The position numbers were made by a program, and so were the translations under genes. 37,746 bases of DNA. Source: JBBTRN01 sp038065175 (GTDB lineage Bacteria; Patescibacteriota; Doudnabacteria; UBA920). Below, one piece after another: positions 35,288 through 37,746 of this stretch. The stretch covers positions 1-37,746 of the forward strand of contig JBBTRN010000044.1 in the NCBI GenBank assembly GCA_038065175.1. Reading direction: 5' to 3'. The notes below the pieces were generated by a model that was given only the letters and a program-made list of their open reading frames with translations, had not been told where the DNA came from and did no database searches. The stretch's first letter is position 1; every line of letters starts with the position of its first letter.

Positions 35288-36922
35288 TTATTGCATTTCC
35301 TTCATCCCGAGCCCAGTGTTTTCCCCTTTTCTGGCTTTAGGCGTAACCCAAAATTCCAAATATCGTCCGAACATCAGCCGAGTTTGCGCTTCAATGGCTG
35401 GGAGGCTGTGGAATAACACGGCTGAAATGGGCACCAAGAACCACTGTAAATACATGGAAATGCTACTCCATGGCCCGTATTTTTTTGGCCGTGGCGGCAG
35501 GAGGATTAAATTTACATAAACGCTAAAGATTAAAAAAGCCAGGGCTATGCGCATTAGGGTTTTGGTGACCAGAGGTAAATTGGAAGCAACCACGCTTTGG
35601 GAAAATTCCTGCCCACCGACAATCAGCGGCAGCCAGCCGAGCACCGCTATCATAATGCTCGCGGTAGCCCAGGTGAAGTTGGTTTCCATATACTGATAGA
35701 GCTTGTAAAGTTTCCAGTACAAGGGCACTTTACTTTTTATTAGCGGCCAGATTAGGTGCGGATAATATTCAACATTGTAAGCCCAGCGCCTTTTTTGCTT
35801 ATACTGGTTAATAAATGTCTGCCAGGTGGTATTGGCCAGGCAAGTGTCTAAAGATACCGGCAAAAATAGAGGTATGACCTGATAGTCGCCATTGTAGCGT
35901 AAAAAGCACTGCCAGTAAATGAATTCGTCTTCGTTTACTATATCTTTTTTCCAAAATCCCACCTCTATGAGAGCTTTTAGGGTCATGGTGTGGGAAGAAA
36001 ATGTCTTTAAGCGGTCCGGCCTGCTGCTTTCGGTGAATTGCCAGGAAGAAATCGTAATCACCCTTATAAGCGCCGGACTGTCCCAAATATTGTTGTTGTA
36101 TATGGCTATAGGCTGGTAACTTTTTTGGTACGGCTTTTCGGCCGTAAGAAATTCATACATTACTCTCGCGAAATATTGCGGATGGACTATGGTGTCGGAA
36201 TCAAAGTTGGAAATTAATACCTGTTCGGTTGTTATATTGAGTTTTGCCAATTCGGACAGGATTTGCTTAATGGCATAAGACGCGTTTGCGCTTTTCCCCT
36301 TAATTTCGCCCTCCAGACCGTCGGGGTGGACGGTCAGAAAAAATTTTAAAAACCGGTTTTCATATTTTGTTTTTATCTGGCCAGCAATTTTTTGTCCCTC
36401 CTCGCCAGCCCTTTCCTCCGAAGCCAGTATGAGAATCATTTTGTCTTTGGGGTAATGGTTTGCGAGCATTGAGTCCAGCCCCGCGCTAATGACTTCCACG
36501 CTTTCGTTTACAAAAGGTATAAGGATGCAGTGGTAAAAATTTTCATAATTTGGGAAAACCAGGCCTTTATTTAAAAAATCATTTAATCTTTTTATTTCGT
36601 GCTTAATGTATTTGGCTTCAGTGCCATTAACCGAGGGTTTATTTTTTAAATATCCAATAAAGCCTTTCGGGTCTTTTAGCCTGTTAATGTAATCCAGCCA
36701 GTCAATCTTTACCATTACCTGAAATTTAAAATAGCTGCTCACCAAATGCGCGGAGCCGTTTATGGCGCGCAGGAGCCAGTAAAAATCAAAACAAATAATA
36801 AATAGGGCTGCCCAAACCGGCCGAATAAAAGAAAGTGAAATTGCGCCGATTAAAACCACCCAGAGCTCAAGACCCGGAAGTATTTCCCAGAAGCGTTCCT
36901 GTAAAGTCCTTTTTCTGAACAT
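35288..36922 (-). CDS. family 2 glycosyltransferase, membrane-bound
   Basis: 544 residues. Two N-terminal helices (about 15-50) precede a GT-A domain (about 120-360) with a DSD metal motif (NFDSDTIVHPQ), an ED acceptor motif (NEDEFIYWQ) and QxxRW as QKRRWAYN. About four C-terminal helices follow (TWATASIMIAVLGWL and later). This is the layout of processive or polyprenol-dependent GT2 enzymes. Substrate is unknown. The ATG follows the stop of the upstream membrane gene directly, so the two are cotranscribed. Confidence 0.85.
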   Translation of the reverse strand: MFRKRTLQERFWEILPGLELWVVLIGAISLSFIRPVWAALFIICFDFYWLLRAINGSAHLVSSYFKFQVMVKIDWLDYINRLKDPKGFIGYLKNKPSVNGTEAKYIKHEIKRLNDFLNKGLVFPNYENFYHCILIPFVNESVEVISAGLDSMLANHYPKDKMILILASEERAGEEGQKIAGQIKTKYENRFLKFFLTVHPDGLEGEIKGKSANASYAIKQILSELAKLNITTEQVLISNFDSDTIVHPQYFARVMYEFLTAEKPYQKSYQPIAIYNNNIWDSPALIRVITISSWQFTESSRPDRLKTFSSHTMTLKALIEVGFWKKDIVNEDEFIYWQCFLRYNGDYQVIPLFLPVSLDTCLANTTWQTFINQYKQKRRWAYNVEYYPHLIWPLIKSKVPLYWKLYKLYQYMETNFTWATASIMIAVLGWLPLIVGGQEFSQSVVASNLPLVTKTLMRIALAFLIFSVYVNLILLPPRPKKYGPWSSISMYLQWFLVPISAVLFHSLPAIEAQTRLMFGRYLEFWVTPKARKGENTGLGMKEMQ

Positions 36923-37264
36923 TTAATTTATTACTGCTAATAAACCCAAGCTGGCCAGTAAAATTGTCTGCATTAGGAGGCTGGTAAGCGCAACCGCATA
37001 AAGCAAAAAATCTTGGCTAGGCGGCAATTTTTTGAATAATATAAAATTTACGACATTAGCGGACAGTCCTAAAAAAGGTAAGGCGTACAAATTTTTGCCC
37101 GCCCCATACCATAAAACCCCGGCCTTAACCGTATACTTTAACGCAACATTGTCCCCGCTTAGTCCGCTTTTGAAGTAAATTAATAAAAATGTTATAATAT
37201 TCAAAATAAAGCAAAGCGACCACAGAAACAAAAACCTCCTTGATTTAAAGAAATTATTTAGCAT
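36923..37264 (-). CDS. small multi-helix membrane protein, unknown function
   Basis: 113 residues with about three or four hydrophobic segments (FLWSLCFILNIITFLLIYF; FLGLSANVVNFILF; FLLYAVALTSLLMQTILLASLGLLAVI). There is a short loop with charged residues (SGDNVALKYTV). It is expressed from a TTGCCA-N18-TATAAT promoter about 15 nt upstream of the ATG, and is joined to the GT2 gene (one base after its stop). Probably an accessory subunit or a conserved CPR hypothetical. Confidence 0.6.
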   Translation of the reverse strand: MLNNFFKSRRFLFLWSLCFILNIITFLLIYFKSGLSGDNVALKYTVKAGVLWYGAGKNLYALPFLGLSANVVNFILFKKLPPSQDFLLYAVALTSLLMQTILLASLGLLAVIN

Positions 37265-37316
37265 AGATTAGCTTATTATATTATACCTAAAAATCCAACT
37301 TTTTGGCAAAGCCAGA

Positions 37317-37746
37317 ATGACCACAAAACAAAAATTTTTATTAGCAGGAATCGTTGCGCTCGCGGTTTTTTTCCGTTTTTACGCCCTCACTTCCATGCCC
37401 GGTGGTTTGTTTCCCGACGAAGCGGCCAATGGCCTGGATATTAACTTAATGCAGGAGGGCCAATTACAGCCCTTTTATGAACGCGGCAACGGCCGTGAGG
37501 CGTTATTTTTTTATATGCTTTGGGGGTCGGTTGAATTATTCGGCAAAGGGCATTGGCAACACCATTTAGTTTCGGCCATGGTAGGGGTGTTGTCCGTAAT
37601 AGTCTGCTACGCGGTAGCAAGGAGGCTGTTTTCGATGGATGTTTTTTTGAGAGGGTCATCCTCTTTGGATAATCATCAGAAATTCGGGGAGGTTGACCCT
37701 CTTGTCCATCGCGCTACTAACATCGCCCTGCTCTCGGCTTTTTTAA
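37317..37746 (+). CDS. GT39-like membrane glycosyltransferase (start; runs off the window)
   Basis: The first 143 codons. The N-terminal helix (FLLAGIVALAVFFRFYAL) is followed by MPGGLFPDEAANGLDI, the metal-site loop typical of GT-C (GT39/ArnT/PMT-like) enzymes, then YERGNGREALFFYMLWGSVELFGKG and further helices. Near the end an AGAGGGTCA/TGACCCTCT palindrome encodes RGSSSLDNHQKFGEVDPLVH in frame. The gene is cut by the window end, so size and fold of the rest are unknown. No SD is visible. Confidence 0.75.
   Translation, partial: MTTKQKFLLAGIVALAVFFRFYALTSMPGGLFPDEAANGLDINLMQEGQLQPFYERGNGREALFFYMLWGSVELFGKGHWQHHLVSAMVGVLSVIVCYAVARRLFSMDVFLRGSSSLDNHQKFGEVDPLVHRATNIALLSAFL
37650..37702. repeat. 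palindrome inside the GT39-like gene, in frame
   Basis: AGAGGGTCA (37650-37658) faces TGACCCTCT (37694-37702), with CCTC/GGGG pairing inside. It is about 53 bp long and read through by the ORF. Confidence 0.65.

Noticed and set aside
35195..35416. Plus-strand ORF of 73 residues
   Set aside because: Composed of TTTTTGTCATTTT repeats and antisense of the GT2 gene end.

Overview
The window looks like part of a Candidate Phyla Radiation (Patescibacteria, probably Parcubacteria-like) genome. The genes are bacterial and mostly housekeeping. Proteins are short or stripped down: a short EF-Ts and a ThrRS without its TGS domain. Operons are scrambled, small CPR-style membrane and zinc-ribbon proteins are common, and a tRNA carries a group I intron. 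This placement is inference from gene content; no rRNA gene is present.

Layout. 89-3795 (minus): MsbA-like ABC exporter, inositol-monophosphatase-like protein, holin-like membrane protein, tRNA-Trp, rpmG. 3915-4383 (minus): a nested block of tRNA-Thr genes. 4446-5798: ahcY. 5939-8206: zinc-ribbon protein, a start-less GC-rich frame, a VTT/DedA protein, tRNA-Tyr with a group I intron, a second tRNA-Thr(GGU) and a broken tRNA-Thr fragment. 8227-10485 (minus): TPR protein, tsf, rpsB. 10665-13329: small ORF, rpmE, prfA, prmC. 13482-17531 (minus): ExbD-like orphan, ctc/rplY, zinc-ribbon protein, rodA, anchored hypothetical. 17841-21368: dnaE. 21482-24398: small membrane proteins, a GxxExxY nuclease in inverted repeats, thrS. 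24675-27589: RRM protein, Sm-like protein, map and two tandem adenylate kinases. 27928-33633: KefB-like antiporter, cysS, dnaB, recR, coiled-coil protein. 33702-37746: rplU, a WecA/MraY-type transferase, a GT2 glycosyltransferase, a membrane protein and the start of a GT39-like protein.

The most unusual feature is 3915-4383. A tRNA-Thr(UGU) copy is split into five collinear pieces by four stem-forming insertions. Two insertions carry further tRNA-Thr genes, and one of those is itself split at the anticodon loop around an intact tRNA-Thr(UGU). A promoter sits 13 nt upstream of the outer copy. A second tRNA-Thr locus (8091-8168) has a double hairpin in its D-loop. The junction sequence of one tRNA insertion recurs in a 93-bp palindromic element inserted in frame in ahcY with a 6-bp target duplication. 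Other palindromes lie in frame in prfA, prmC, the GT39-like gene and probably dnaE and the WecA-like gene, and many flank genes. The pattern resembles Rickettsia palindromic elements, but with tRNA-Thr genes as recurrent hosts and cargo.

Expression signals fall into two styles. Several core genes (ABC exporter, ahcY, rodA, cysS, dnaB) have a -10 box 6-7 nt before the ATG, which implies leaderless mRNAs. A handful of small accessory genes instead have a canonical AGGAGG site.
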